In this document: positions 15,889 through 25,039 of the stretch, one piece after another
Layout of the letters: each line of letters begins with the position of its first letter
Numbering within the stretch: the stretch's first letter is position 1
From: Burkholderia cepacia
GTDB lineage: Bacteria; Pseudomonadota; Gammaproteobacteria; Burkholderiales; Burkholderiaceae
NCBI RefSeq assembly: GCF_029962485.1
Contig: NZ_CP073637.1
Location: forward strand, 1,736,001-1,800,000
DNA: 64,000 bases
Direction of reading: 5' to 3'
Notes under the pieces: model-generated
The model's database searches: none
What the model was told of the DNA's origin: nothing
Seen by the model: only the letters and a program-made list of their open reading frames with translations
Translations under genes and position numbers: made by a program

Positions 15889-18624
15889 ATGCAGAGCTTT
15901 TCGGTTATTCCTACCTTGCACGCTCAGGTACCAGCGTCTCGCCGCCGATCGCGATCGCGTCGGCGGGCGATCGCATCGGCACTGACGCCGGTGGCGGTCG
16001 CCGTCGCGAGCGCGGGCTTGCTCATGGAGCGCGCGGCCGCGGCAACCGCAACGCTGGCGCACGACGACACAGGCCACGACACGCCGGTTGCGGCGGAGCC
16101 GGCATCGCAGGCTGGCGACACGGTCCGCTTCGACGAATCGATGCTGATGCACGGGGCCGGGGCGACACCGATCGACACGACGCCCTACGAGCGTCCGAAC
16201 GTGCTGACGGAAGGGCAGCGTCGCGTGGATTTCGTCGTCAACGGGCAATGGCGCGGTGTGGAAGAGATCTCGTTCCGGCGCGCCGGCGACGGCCGCGTTC
16301 GGCCGTGCTACGACCGTGCGATGCTGCAGCGCGCGGGCGTCGATCTGGCGCGCAGCGAGCGCGGCCAGGATCGCGATGCGCCGCCCGAACCGATGCCCGA
16401 CGGGCTGCTTTGCGAGCCGATCTCCCGCCATGTTCCCGGCGCCGAGCTGTCGTTCGATCAGGACGAACAGAAGCTATATCTGGTCGTCCCTCAGTTCTAC
16501 ATGCGGCTCGCGAACCGGAGCACTTACGTCGACCCGTCGACCTGGACGAACGGCGTGCCGGCCGCACTCGTGAACTACAACGCGATGGCGTTTACGACGC
16601 GCGCTGGCGGCTACGAGTTCGCGCAGCTCTATACGGGGCTGACGATGGGGGCGAACGCCGGGCCGTTCCGGATTCGCCATACGGGCAATTTCACCTGGTC
16701 GCAGCGCGGTGTCGTGCGCTACCAGCGCGGCAACGTCTACGCACAGACGGATCTGCCTGCATGGCGCGCCCAGTTGCTCGTCGGGGAAAGCTCGACGAGC
16801 GGCGATCTGTTCGACGCCGTATCGTTTCGCGGCGTCCAGATCTCGAGTGACGACCGGATGCTGCCCGATACGCTGCGCTACTACGCGCCCGTCGTGCGAG
16901 GCGTTGCACAGTCCAACGCGCGCGTGACGATCCGCCAGCGCGGCTATCTCGTGCATGAAACGACGGTTGCACCGGGCCCGTTCGAGATCGACGACCTGCA
17001 GGCGATGAGTTACGGCGGCGACCTGAACGTGACGGTGACCGAAGCGAACGGCGATGCGCACAGCTTCATCGTGCCGTTCGCGACGACGGTTCAGCTTTTG
17101 CGGCCGGGGAGCACGCGATTCAGCGCGATGGCGGGCCGCGCGATCGATTTCGGTTCAGGTACCGGCGGCGGTGCGCAGTATGTCGGCCAGTTCACCGTGC
17201 AGCGGGGGATCAACAACCTGGTGACGGCATACGGCGGCGGCGCGTTCGCCGGGCGCTACCAGTCGGCGCTGATGGGCATCGCGTTCAATACGCCGATCGG
17301 CGGCATCGCGGCCGACGTCACGGTCGCGCGCACGCAGCCGGCCGGCGCCGAGCGGATGAACGGGTCCAGTATCCGCGTGTCGTACAGCAAGAATTTGCCG
17401 AACAGCGGCACGAACTTCTCGCTGCTCGCGTATCGCTATTCGACGAAAGGCTATCTCGGCCTGAGCGATGCGCTGCAACTGGCCGGCAGGGCCGCCCAAG
17501 GGCTGTCGGCCGACGCGTTTCCCCGGTTGCGCAATCGCGTCGATCTCAACATCAGCCAGCAGATCGGGCAGGCGGGCAACGTCTATCTGAACGGCTCGTC
17601 GCTCAGTTATTGGGCGGGACGCGGCCAGACGCTCAGCTTTACGCTCGGCTACAGCAAGCAGTGGCGCGACGTGACGCTGAGCGCGTCGGTCCAGCGGGTG
17701 CGCAACATGTCGGCCGGCATGTCGTCGTTCGGGCGCCCGGCAGGCAACACGCTCGCGAATGTAAGCGTGTCGATTCCGCTCGGCCGGAATGCGCGTCGCG
17801 CACCGACGTTCAACACGCTCGTCACGCACGACAGCAGCGCGGGCACGAGCGCAATGGCAGGCGTGTCCGGGCGCTTCGGCGAACAGGGCGACGGCTCGTA
17901 CTCGCTGTCGGCGACCTACGACGGCAGCAACCGCGCGTCGTCGGGCAGTGTCGGTGTCGGCTACCGGATGCCGACGGCGTCGCTCGCGGGCAACTTCGGG
18001 ATGGGCAGCGGCTACCAGCAGGCGTCGCTCAGTGCGTCGGGCGGGCTGGTGGTGCACCCGGGCGGCGTGACGCCCGGGCCGACGCTGGGCGAGACGATCG
18101 GTGTCGTGCGCGCGCCGGACGCGCAAGGCGCGTCGGTCGGCAACTCGGATGCCAGGGTCAACCGGTCCGGCTACGCGATCATCCCGAGCCTCGTCCCTTA
18201 TCAGCTCAACCGGATCGACATCGATCCGAAGGACGTGGCGGACGACGTCGAGATGACGACGGTCTCACGCAGCGTCGCGCCCCGCGCGGGCGCGGTCGTG
18301 ATGCTTTCATACGATACGGTGAAGGCGCGCGCGCTGCTGATCGACGCGACAACCGAGGACGGCCGCCCGTTGCCGTTCGCCGCGCGCGCGCTCGATGCAC
18401 GGACGGGCGCACCGCTCGGGGCAGTCGGTCAGGGCAGTCGCCTGTTCGTGCGCAGCGGCGAGCATGACGGCCGAATCCGGGTCGAGTGGGGGCAGCGACA
18501 GGATCAGCAGTGCGCGATCGACTATTCGGTGCCGGCGGAGCAACGCGCGGGCACGGGCTATGTGACGCTCACTCGCGTGTGCCGTTCGCCCGCGTCGCTG
18601 CCGCCGCGGGCCGGGAGGCCGTAG
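15889..18624 (+). CDS. outer-membrane fimbrial usher
   Basis: The product is 911 residues from the ATG at 15889, longer than the usual 800-870 because of an unusual Arg/Ser-rich leader (SRRRSRSRRR) before the hydrophobic signal; the frame stays open to a GTG at 15805. After the leader come the N-terminal usher domain (RVDFVVNGQWRGVEEI and a Cys pair), the beta-barrel with the plug region (SSDDRMLPDTLRYYAPVVRG, the usher signature), and the C-terminal domains with LPFAARALD. It threads chaperone-subunit complexes across the outer membrane. No clear ribosome site precedes 15889, so the exact start is uncertain. Confidence 0.9.
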   Translation: MQSFSVIPTLHAQVPASRRRSRSRRRAIASALTPVAVAVASAGLLMERAAAATATLAHDDTGHDTPVAAEPASQAGDTVRFDESMLMHGAGATPIDTTPYERPNVLTEGQRRVDFVVNGQWRGVEEISFRRAGDGRVRPCYDRAMLQRAGVDLARSERGQDRDAPPEPMPDGLLCEPISRHVPGAELSFDQDEQKLYLVVPQFYMRLANRSTYVDPSTWTNGVPAALVNYNAMAFTTRAGGYEFAQLYTGLTMGANAGPFRIRHTGNFTWSQRGVVRYQRGNVYAQTDLPAWRAQLLVGESSTSGDLFDAVSFRGVQISSDDRMLPDTLRYYAPVVRGVAQSNARVTIRQRGYLVHETTVAPGPFEIDDLQAMSYGGDLNVTVTEANGDAHSFIVPFATTVQLLRPGSTRFSAMAGRAIDFGSGTGGGAQYVGQFTVQRGINNLVTAYGGGAFAGRYQSALMGIAFNTPIGGIAADVTVARTQPAGAERMNGSSIRVSYSKNLPNSGTNFSLLAYRYSTKGYLGLSDALQLAGRAAQGLSADAFPRLRNRVDLNISQQIGQAGNVYLNGSSLSYWAGRGQTLSFTLGYSKQWRDVTLSASVQRVRNMSAGMSSFGRPAGNTLANVSVSIPLGRNARRAPTFNTLVTHDSSAGTSAMAGVSGRFGEQGDGSYSLSATYDGSNRASSGSVGVGYRMPTASLAGNFGMGSGYQQASLSASGGLVVHPGGVTPGPTLGETIGVVRAPDAQGASVGNSDARVNRSGYAIIPSLVPYQLNRIDIDPKDVADDVEMTTVSRSVAPRAGAVVMLSYDTVKARALLIDATTEDGRPLPFAARALDARTGAPLGAVGQGSRLFVRSGEHDGRIRVEWGQRQDQQCAIDYSVPAEQRAGTGYVTLTRVCRSPASLPPRAGRP

Positions 18625-18628
18625 TTCG

Positions 18629-19432
18629 ATGCGCTTCGTTTTCCCCCGTTTCGTGTCGCTCGCGACCCGGCTGCCGTTCATGTCGTGCAACGCGCACATT
18701 CTGCTCGGCGTGGTCCGGGCGGCGTTGCTCGCGGCCGCCGCGTCCGCGCCGGCCATTGTTTCCCTCCCCGCGTCGGCAGCGCTGTCGGTCGTCGGCACGC
18801 GCTTCATTTATTCCGGCGGTGCGCGTGCGCAGACGATCGCCGCCCGCAATCTCGGCAGCACGCCGATCCTCGTTCAGATCTGGCTCGACGACGGCAACGC
18901 GAACGCCGATCCGGGCGGCCTTCGTGTGCCCTTCGTCGTCGCGCCGCCGCTTGCGCGGCTCGACCCGCAGCAGGCGCTGGCGGTACAGGTGCGCGCGATG
19001 GGCGACGAACTGGCAACGGATCGGGAATCCCGCTTCTGGATCAACCTGCTCGAAGTTCCGCCTGCCGGGCAGGCCGACAACATGCTGCGCATCGCGTACC
19101 GGTTGCGCATGAAGCTGCTGTACCGGCCGCGCGGCATCGACGGCGATCCGCGCGACGCACCGGATCGCCTGAGGTGGACGGTGTCGGACGCGGCGGCGCA
19201 TCCCGTCCTCGTGTCGGTCAACCCGACGCCGTACTACGTGACGCTGACGCGGGTCGTCGTGCAAGGGCGGCCCATCGTGCTGGCCGGCGGCGCGGTCGAC
19301 GTCGAGCCGTTCGGCCGCACCGAGATTCCGCTCGATGCGCCGTCCGGCCCACCGGCGAACGAAATCCTCTTTGACGCGGTCGACGACGACGGCCGGTCGC
19401 GCAAGCACCGGGGGCGGCTCGACGCGCATTGA
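18629..19432 (+). CDS. periplasmic fimbrial chaperone, second copy
   Basis: A 267-residue PapD-family protein that starts 4 bases after the usher stop. It has a long signal region ending near PASA-ALSVVGTRFIY, then the family landmarks PPLARLDPQQ, INLLEVP, MKLLYRP and NPTPYYVTL. It is clearly related to the first chaperone but divergent. Clusters with two chaperones usually dedicate one to a special subunit such as the tip adhesin. Here that client would be the two-domain protein at 22588, or conceivably the FHA/GLUG protein between them. Confidence 0.9.
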   Translation: MRFVFPRFVSLATRLPFMSCNAHILLGVVRAALLAAAASAPAIVSLPASAALSVVGTRFIYSGGARAQTIAARNLGSTPILVQIWLDDGNANADPGGLRVPFVVAPPLARLDPQQALAVQVRAMGDELATDRESRFWINLLEVPPAGQADNMLRIAYRLRMKLLYRPRGIDGDPRDAPDRLRWTVSDAAAHPVLVSVNPTPYYVTLTRVVVQGRPIVLAGGAVDVEPFGRTEIPLDAPSGPPANEILFDAVDDDGRSRKHRGRLDAH

Positions 19433-19516
19433 TCGCCGACACCGCGGCAAACCGTGCAATACCCGTCCTGCCGGGGATATCGGCAGGGATTCAACTATTA
19501 ACGAGGCAAATCGACA

Positions 19517-22500
19517 ATGAACAAAACCTACGCTCTGGTGTGGAACAGCGGGCAGGGGGTGTGGCAGGTTGCGGGTGAACGCGCGCGTCGCCGAGGCAAG
19601 GCATCGACGCGCACCAGGAGGATGCTGGCCGTCGCATGCGTCGCCGGCGGTGCGATGAGCGCCGCACATGCGTTGCCGGTCGGCGAGAACATCGTGTCCG
19701 GGAGTGCCGACATCCAGCGTTACGACAACGGCCGGCAGATGTCGATCAACCAGCACAGCGACAAGCTGCTGACCGAATGGTCGTCGTTCAACGTCGATGC
19801 GGGGCAGCGCGTCAAGTTCAACCAGCCGTCCGCGTCGTCGATCGCGCTGAACCGGGTCATGGGGCAGCAAGGCAGTACGATTCACGGCAGCATCGACGCG
19901 AACGGCCGCGTGTTTCTCGTCAACCCGAACGGGATCCTGTTCGGCGGCGGTTCGCAGGTCAACGTCGGCGGCCTCGTAGCCTCGACGCTCGACATCAAGA
20001 ACGCCGATTTCGCCGCCGGGCACTACCGGTTTTCCGGCACGTCGATCGGCAACATACAGAACAGCGGCAACCTCGTCGCGGCCGAAGGCGGCGCCATTGC
20101 GTTGCTCGGCGCGCAGGTCGCGAACCGTGGCGTCGTCGAGGCCCAGATGGGCACCGTGGCGCTCGCCGCGGGCGACGCCGTCACGCTGAACTTCGACGGC
20201 AGCAAGCTGCTCAACCTGCAGGTCGACGAGCGTGCGGTCGACGCGCTGGTCAGCAACGAACGACTGCTCAAGGCCGATGGCGGACAGGTGCTGATGAGCG
20301 CGCGCACCGCCAATGCGCTGTTGCAGACGGTGGTGAACAACCAGGGCGCCATCGAGGCGCGCACGCTCAGGAACTCCGCCGGGCGGATTTCGCTGGACGG
20401 TCATGACGCAGGGACGGTCAACGTCGCCGGCACGCTTAACGCCAGCGCGACGACCCCCGGAAACGGCGGCACGATCGACACGCGCGGTGCGGACGTGAAG
20501 GTTGCGCTCGGCACGACGGTCGACACCCGTGCCACCAACGGACGCAACGGCGTGTGGCGAATCGCGTCGTCCGACCTGTCGGTCACGCCGGGTGCAAGCC
20601 GGCACAGCACGATCGTCGCCGATACGCTGTCACGCAATCTGGAGATGACGGATATCGAGCTCGTCGCCGAGCAGGGCAAGCTGTCGGTCGACGGCCCGGT
20701 TAACTGGGCAACCGGCAATCAGCTGACGCTGAAGAGCCGGCAGGGTGATGTAGCCGTGAACGGCGCGTTGCGCGCAACGGGTGCGAACGCCGGCGTGGCC
20801 ATCGACGCGGCACAAGGCACGCAGATAACCGCGCCGGTCTCGCTGACCGGCGCGAACGCCCGTTTCAAGCTCGATTACGGCGGCACGTATGCACTCGGCA
20901 ACGGCGCATCCGTCACGCTGTCCGGTGCGGGCGCAGGATTCGAGTCGAACGGTTTTCTCCATACCGTGATCCAGAACCTCGCGCAGTTGCAGGCGATCAA
21001 CGCGAACCTGGGCGGCCTGTTCGTACTCGGCAACGACATCGTCAGCCGTTCCAACACCGCGTTCCAGACGATCGGCGCCGACACGCCGTTCTCGGGTGTG
21101 TTCGACGGCCTCGGTCATTCGGTCAGCCGGCTGTCGATTACGAGCGGCAGTCCCTACGCGGGTCTGTTCGGCCTCAATACGGGCCGCATCGCGAACCTCG
21201 TGCTGAAATCGTCGAGTGTCGGTGCGGCCGCGGGCCCGGGACCGGTCGCGATCGGTGCGGTGGCAGGCGAGAATCGCGGCGAGATCGCGAACGTCGTCGT
21301 GTCGGACAACACGCGGGTGCGGGCCGGGGCGCGCCGCAGCAACGTGCTCGGCGGCCTCGTTGGCATCAACCGCGGCAGCGTGGCGCAATCATCGTTTACC
21401 GGCAAGGTGGAAGGCAACGGCATGACTGACGCCGCCGGCGGTCTCGTCGGCGAGCAGGCGTCGTTTGCCGGACATGCGGTGGCAACGATATCCGACGGCA
21501 CGGCGAACGCCACCGTGTCGGGTGGCGCATCGAACATCGCATCGCTGGGCGGCCTCGTCGGCCTGAATCGTGGCGGCGTGATTCGCAACGGCACGAGCCT
21601 CGGCTCGACATCCGCCCATGGCTTGTCGGGCGTCAACGTCGGCGGCCTGGTCGGCGCGAACCTGGCCGAGGGGGTCGTGCAGGGCAGCGCCTCCGGACGC
21701 ACGACGGGCGGCACGGCTGGTACGGCGGGCGGTTTTGTCGGCTACAACACCGGCACGATCTCCGATTCGACTGCAAGCGGCGTGGTCGACGGCAGGTCCG
21801 CGCAAGCCATCGGCGGGTTCGTCGGGCTGAACCAGAACTCCGTGGTCAAGAGCAAGGCGCTGGGCGCTGTCACCAGCGCGTCGTCCGGCGCAACGGGCGG
21901 TTTTGTCGGCATCAACCAGGGCCGCGATGCGCTGATTGACGACGCACAGGCACACGGCACGGTATCGGGCGGGCAGGGCACCGTCGGCGGCTTCGTCGGC
22001 AGCCACATCGACGGGACGATCGCGCATTCGGTCGCGCGTGGCAAGACGACCGGCGGCAGCCACAGCAAGACGGGCGGCTTCGCCGGCTACAACGAGAGCG
22101 TACTGGCCGACAACGATGCGAGCGGCGACGTATCTGCCGGCATGTATGCGTCGGTGGGCGGCTTTGCAGGTACCAACGCAACGTCGGGCACGCTCGCGGT
22201 CGCATCGGCGACGGGCAACGTTCAGGGCAGCACGTCGAGCGTCGCCGGCGGGCTCGTCGGCGACAACCTCGGCGAGATATTCGGCTCGTCGGCGTCGGGC
22301 ACGGTCAGCGGCGGCCGCCAGGCAACGCTCGGTGGCCTGGTCGGGCTGAACGCGGGGCTGGTCGAGAGCTCGGCGGCAAGCGGTCGCGTCAACAACAGCG
22401 CCTATTCGTCGTGGCGGCAGGTTTACGGCGGCCTCGTCGGCGTCAATCGCGGCACGTTCCGGTTGAGCCATGCGGTCGGTGCCACCGCCCAGCACAAGAT

Positions 22501-22534
22501 CGCGGGCGTCAACCTCGGTGTGATCGAGCAGTAA
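19517..22534 (+). CDS. TpsA-like exoprotein with ESPR, FHA N-terminal domain and GLUG repeats
   Basis: A 1005-residue protein. Residues 1-28 (MNKTYALVWNSGQGVW and basic tail) are an extended signal peptide region as in type V exoproteins, followed by a hydrophobic core ending AHA-LPVG. Residues about 53-330 form the filamentous-haemagglutinin N-terminal beta-helix (FNVDAGQRVKFNQPS, NRVMGQQGSTIHG, NPNGILFGGGSQV). From about 548 to 985 there are about 15 repeats of the GLUG type, of which 13 have GG[LF][VA]G. There is no Cys in the mature part. TpsA proteins normally cross the outer membrane through a TpsB barrel, but no TpsB gene lies nearby; instead the gene sits inside a chaperone-usher cluster, 84 bases after the second chaperone. 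Confidence 0.9.
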   Translation: MNKTYALVWNSGQGVWQVAGERARRRGKASTRTRRMLAVACVAGGAMSAAHALPVGENIVSGSADIQRYDNGRQMSINQHSDKLLTEWSSFNVDAGQRVKFNQPSASSIALNRVMGQQGSTIHGSIDANGRVFLVNPNGILFGGGSQVNVGGLVASTLDIKNADFAAGHYRFSGTSIGNIQNSGNLVAAEGGAIALLGAQVANRGVVEAQMGTVALAAGDAVTLNFDGSKLLNLQVDERAVDALVSNERLLKADGGQVLMSARTANALLQTVVNNQGAIEARTLRNSAGRISLDGHDAGTVNVAGTLNASATTPGNGGTIDTRGADVKVALGTTVDTRATNGRNGVWRIASSDLSVTPGASRHSTIVADTLSRNLEMTDIELVAEQGKLSVDGPVNWATGNQLTLKSRQGDVAVNGALRATGANAGVAIDAAQGTQITAPVSLTGANARFKLDYGGTYALGNGASVTLSGAGAGFESNGFLHTVIQNLAQLQAINANLGGLFVLGNDIVSRSNTAFQTIGADTPFSGVFDGLGHSVSRLSITSGSPYAGLFGLNTGRIANLVLKSSSVGAAAGPGPVAIGAVAGENRGEIANVVVSDNTRVRAGARRSNVLGGLVGINRGSVAQSSFTGKVEGNGMTDAAGGLVGEQASFAGHAVATISDGTANATVSGGASNIASLGGLVGLNRGGVIRNGTSLGSTSAHGLSGVNVGGLVGANLAEGVVQGSASGRTTGGTAGTAGGFVGYNTGTISDSTASGVVDGRSAQAIGGFVGLNQNSVVKSKALGAVTSASSGATGGFVGINQGRDALIDDAQAHGTVSGGQGTVGGFVGSHIDGTIAHSVARGKTTGGSHSKTGGFAGYNESVLADNDASGDVSAGMYASVGGFAGTNATSGTLAVASATGNVQGSTSSVAGGLVGDNLGEIFGSSASGTVSGGRQATLGGLVGLNAGLVESSAASGRVNNSAYSSWRQVYGGLVGVNRGTFRLSHAVGATAQHKIAGVNLGVIEQ

Positions 22535-22540
22535 GGCATT

Positions 22541-22570
22541 CGGCGACGGGCGATGCGACGCCCGTCGCCG
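22541..22570. other. strong hairpin between FHA/GLUG gene and adhesin gene
   Basis: A perfect 12-bp GC stem (22541-22552 with 22559-22570) with a 6-base loop starts 6 bases after the stop. There is no T run, so it more likely protects the upstream mRNA or attenuates the adhesin than terminates. Confidence 0.5.
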
Positions 22571-22587
22571 CTTCAACGGGAGACAGC

Positions 22588-23763
22588 ATGACAACGATAC
22601 TGCGGCGCGTATGTCGATGGGGGCGCCCGCCCGCGCGCTGGTTCAGGGCAGCTGTGTGCGCGGCGTGCGCATGCTATGTCAATGCGGCAACGGCGGGGAC
22701 GCCGGCCGTCGATTGCACGTTCAGCAATGTCCGGGCGACGAGCTGGCGGCAGGTCACGCGCCTGACGAACAGCACACCGGTCGGCGCCGTGCTCTATCAG
22801 CGCATGGTGTCGCTCATCGTGACGTACAGGTACGGGCCTCCGGGGCCCAGCGCGTACGAGCTGGTGAGCGCCGGGCACTGGGAGGTGGGGACGGTCGTTA
22901 CCGACGGCCTCGCGCGCACGAACGTGGACGGCATCGCGTTGCGCTGGTCGGGTGTCGACAGCGACGGCGAATCGCGCAAGCTGGTGCAGAGCGTCTACCC
23001 GACCGCGGTTGCGAAGTGGGCAATCAATCGCGTGGAGGGGGGCGGGACGTCCGTCGGCGACAATATCATGGTCTATTTCGAGCAGCACCTCGTGCTGACC
23101 AAGGCGGCGACCTCGTTGCCGGAAAGCGAGATCGTCGTGAACGATCTGCTCGGGACGCCGCGGATCAGGTTGTACGCGTATACGTTGCCGGAAAACGCCG
23201 CTTCGCTCGGCAGCGAAGTGATCTTAACCCCACCGCTTTCACCGAAACTGTGCAGGCAGTCGATCACCTATACCGGCGTCGGCAATCTGACGATCGGCGG
23301 CGGTGGGGGTATTCCAGTGCCGAAGCAATGCGAAGTCGAGTCGAACATGATCGTTCCGGTCAATCTCGGCAGAGCGTCGCTCGGCCAGTTCCCGAGCCTG
23401 AACGCAACGTCGCAGCCGGTCGACTTCAACATCACGCTCAGCCGGTGCGCGGCGGCGGCGAAACCGACGATCAGCTTCCGCGACAAGGCCGTCCAGCCGA
23501 ATGCCGACAAGACGCTGCTGCAACTCAGCGCGCCCGAAGGGCAGGCGCCCGCCCGCGGCTTCAACATCGTGATGACGAACGGCATGACTGGCGAGCGGAT
23601 CAGCTACGATGAACCGGACAGCGCGAAACAGTATCCGATGAGGCGCGTCGGCGACACCGCCGTGATGCCGTTGAGCGCGCAGTACATCCGGACCGGCACC
23701 GACAGCGAACTCAGGGCCGGTTACGCGGGCGGCGCCGCGGAGTTTACGTTCACGTTTCCGTAA
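22588..23763 (+). CDS. two-domain fimbrial adhesin / minor subunit
   Basis: A 391-residue secreted protein with GGGAG 6 bases before the ATG and a signal ending ATA-GTPAVDC. The N-terminal half is unlike pilins and would be the receptor-binding domain. A Gly-rich linker (TIGGGGGIP, about residue 235-245) leads to a C-terminal pilin-like domain (CEVESNMIVPVNLGRASL, a second Cys in LSRCAAAA, ending EFTFTFP). This is the architecture of tip adhesins such as FimH or PapG. It is the last gene of the cluster. The binding target cannot be inferred. Confidence 0.8.
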   Translation: MTTILRRVCRWGRPPARWFRAAVCAACACYVNAATAGTPAVDCTFSNVRATSWRQVTRLTNSTPVGAVLYQRMVSLIVTYRYGPPGPSAYELVSAGHWEVGTVVTDGLARTNVDGIALRWSGVDSDGESRKLVQSVYPTAVAKWAINRVEGGGTSVGDNIMVYFEQHLVLTKAATSLPESEIVVNDLLGTPRIRLYAYTLPENAASLGSEVILTPPLSPKLCRQSITYTGVGNLTIGGGGGIPVPKQCEVESNMIVPVNLGRASLGQFPSLNATSQPVDFNITLSRCAAAAKPTISFRDKAVQPNADKTLLQLSAPEGQAPARGFNIVMTNGMTGERISYDEPDSAKQYPMRRVGDTAVMPLSAQYIRTGTDSELRAGYAGGAAEFTFTFP

Positions 23764-23826
23764 CGGCCCCGTCACTGCGCGCATGCGGAGAAGATGCGCG
23801 CAGTGGCTTTCATCGCACCAAGTGTG

Positions 23827-23928
23827 GAGCAAAGCACTTTTTGCCGGTGCGGATTCGCCACGCGCGCCGATGCACTGGCGGTTTCGCGACCTGCACGCTT
23901 CGCGATGTTCGTCGAGCCGGGCCGCCGC
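23827..23928 (+). repeat. dispersed repeat R1, copy 1
   Basis: About 100 bases align with 25040-25143 with a 2-base length difference: both begin GAGCAAAGCAC, share CGGATTCGCC, contain a CGCGA...TCGCG hairpin, and end GGGCCGCCGC. The second copy ends 40 bases before the start codon of a binding-protein gene. Confidence 0.7.
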
Positions 23929-23990
23929 ATTCCCCGGCCTCGCGTCGGGCTGCGGGATCCACGGCTCGACGCGGGAAGAACCCGCGTACG

Positions 23991-24124
23991 CGTGTCTCGG
24001 CATATCGATATCGAAATCGATTCGTTGTCCATCACGCGAGATTTCCGCACGCTAAAGGCGTAGTTCGTGCAACACCTCCTTGACTGGGATTCGCGCCCGC
24101 TGCGTGCAGCGGGCGACTTTTTTT
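23991..24124 (+). repeat. mini-ORF/terminator repeat, copy 2
   Basis: Counterpart of 13568-13700 in the same orientation. The reading frame SRHIDIEIDSLSITRDF ends at the TAG at 24061, followed by the same CACCTCCTTGACTGGG segment and hairpin. No in-frame ATG lies just upstream of this copy, so translation, if any, would start at a GTG (23992) or far upstream. Confidence 0.75.
24094..24124 (+). terminator. Rho-independent terminator of repeat copy 2
   Basis: The same stem as copy 1 (24094-24103 with 24106-24115), followed by a run of seven T. It closes pilus cluster 1. Confidence 0.85.
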
Positions 24125-24266
24125 GTGCGCTGCACCGCATGCTGGCACCGGCGGGGTTGGTGGCGTGCGTCCACTCGCCTATGCTGGTTGCTGCGTGTCC
24201 GCGCGTCGGTCCGGATCGGCCGGGCCGGTGACGGTTCGATGACATGCCACGTCAAGGAGAAACACG

Positions 24267-24959
24267 ATGAGCAAACCCGCGATCGTGCTCGTGCACGGCT
24301 TTTGGGGCGGCGCCGCGCACTGGGCAAAAGTGATCGTCGAACTCGCGCGCAAAGGCCATACAGCGCTGCATGCGGTCGAAGTACCGCTGACGTCGCTCGC
24401 CGACGATGCCGAACGCACGCGCAAGATGGTTGCGCAACTGGCCGGCCCCGTGCTGCTGGTCGGCCATTCGTACGGCGGCGCCGTGATCAGCGAGGCTGGC
24501 AACCTGCCGAATGTCGCGGGCCTCGTGTTCATCGCCGCGTTCGCGCCGGATGCCGGTGAAAGCCCCGGCGGGATCACGCAGGAACACCTGCCGGAGGCCG
24601 CGCCGAATCTCGCGCCCGACAGCGACGGCTATCTGTGGATCAAGCCGGACAAATTCCACGAGAGCTTCTGCCAGGATCTTTCGTCTGACGAAGCACTGGT
24701 GATGGCCGTCACGCAGAAGGCGCCGGTGGCGAGCACGTTCGCGGACACCGTCAGCACGCCCGCATGGCGCTCGAAACCGTCGTGGTACCAGATCTCGAGC
24801 GAGGACCGGATGATCGCGCCGGAAAATCAGCAACGGATGTCGGCGCGCATGGACGCGCGCAAGGTCATCACGCTCGATGCGAGCCATGCGTCGCTTGCGT
24901 CGAAACCGGTGGCCGTTGCCGCGTTGATCGACGAGGCCGCGACGGCGCTCGCCGGGTAA
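24267..24959 (+). CDS. alpha/beta hydrolase
   Basis: A 230-residue cytoplasmic protein with GGAG about 9 bases upstream of the ATG. It shows the alpha/beta fold landmarks: LVHGFWGGAAHW (oxyanion region), the nucleophile elbow VGHSYGG, and a C-terminal His in LDASHASL. The length and the segments fit the small esterase group often annotated as plant salicylate-esterase-like or haloalkane-dehalogenase-like hydrolases. The substrate is unknown. It stands alone between repeat regions, so context gives no help. Confidence 0.85.
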   Translation: MSKPAIVLVHGFWGGAAHWAKVIVELARKGHTALHAVEVPLTSLADDAERTRKMVAQLAGPVLLVGHSYGGAVISEAGNLPNVAGLVFIAAFAPDAGESPGGITQEHLPEAAPNLAPDSDGYLWIKPDKFHESFCQDLSSDEALVMAVTQKAPVASTFADTVSTPAWRSKPSWYQISSEDRMIAPENQQRMSARMDARKVITLDASHASLASKPVAVAALIDEAATALAG

Positions 24960-25039
24960 CGCACGGGAAGCGGGGATGGCGGGAAGGGCACGGCGCGATA
25001 CCGCGCCCGTGCCGCGCGTGGCTCATCACGAAACCCGCA

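Larger units (their letters stand above)
23764..24266. other. intergenic region with two dispersed repeats
   Basis: The region after the adhesin contains repeat element R1 (23827-23928), the second mini-ORF/terminator repeat (23991-24124) and a short GC-rich leader before the hydrolase gene. A frame is open across both repeats (23794-24063), but it has no ribosome site and no recognisable product. Confidence 0.5.

Noticed and set aside
23794..24063. A 90-residue hypothetical protein spanning repeats R1 and the mini-ORF
   Set aside because: No ribosome site, and the two parts each have independent copies elsewhere, so the long frame is more likely a chance join.
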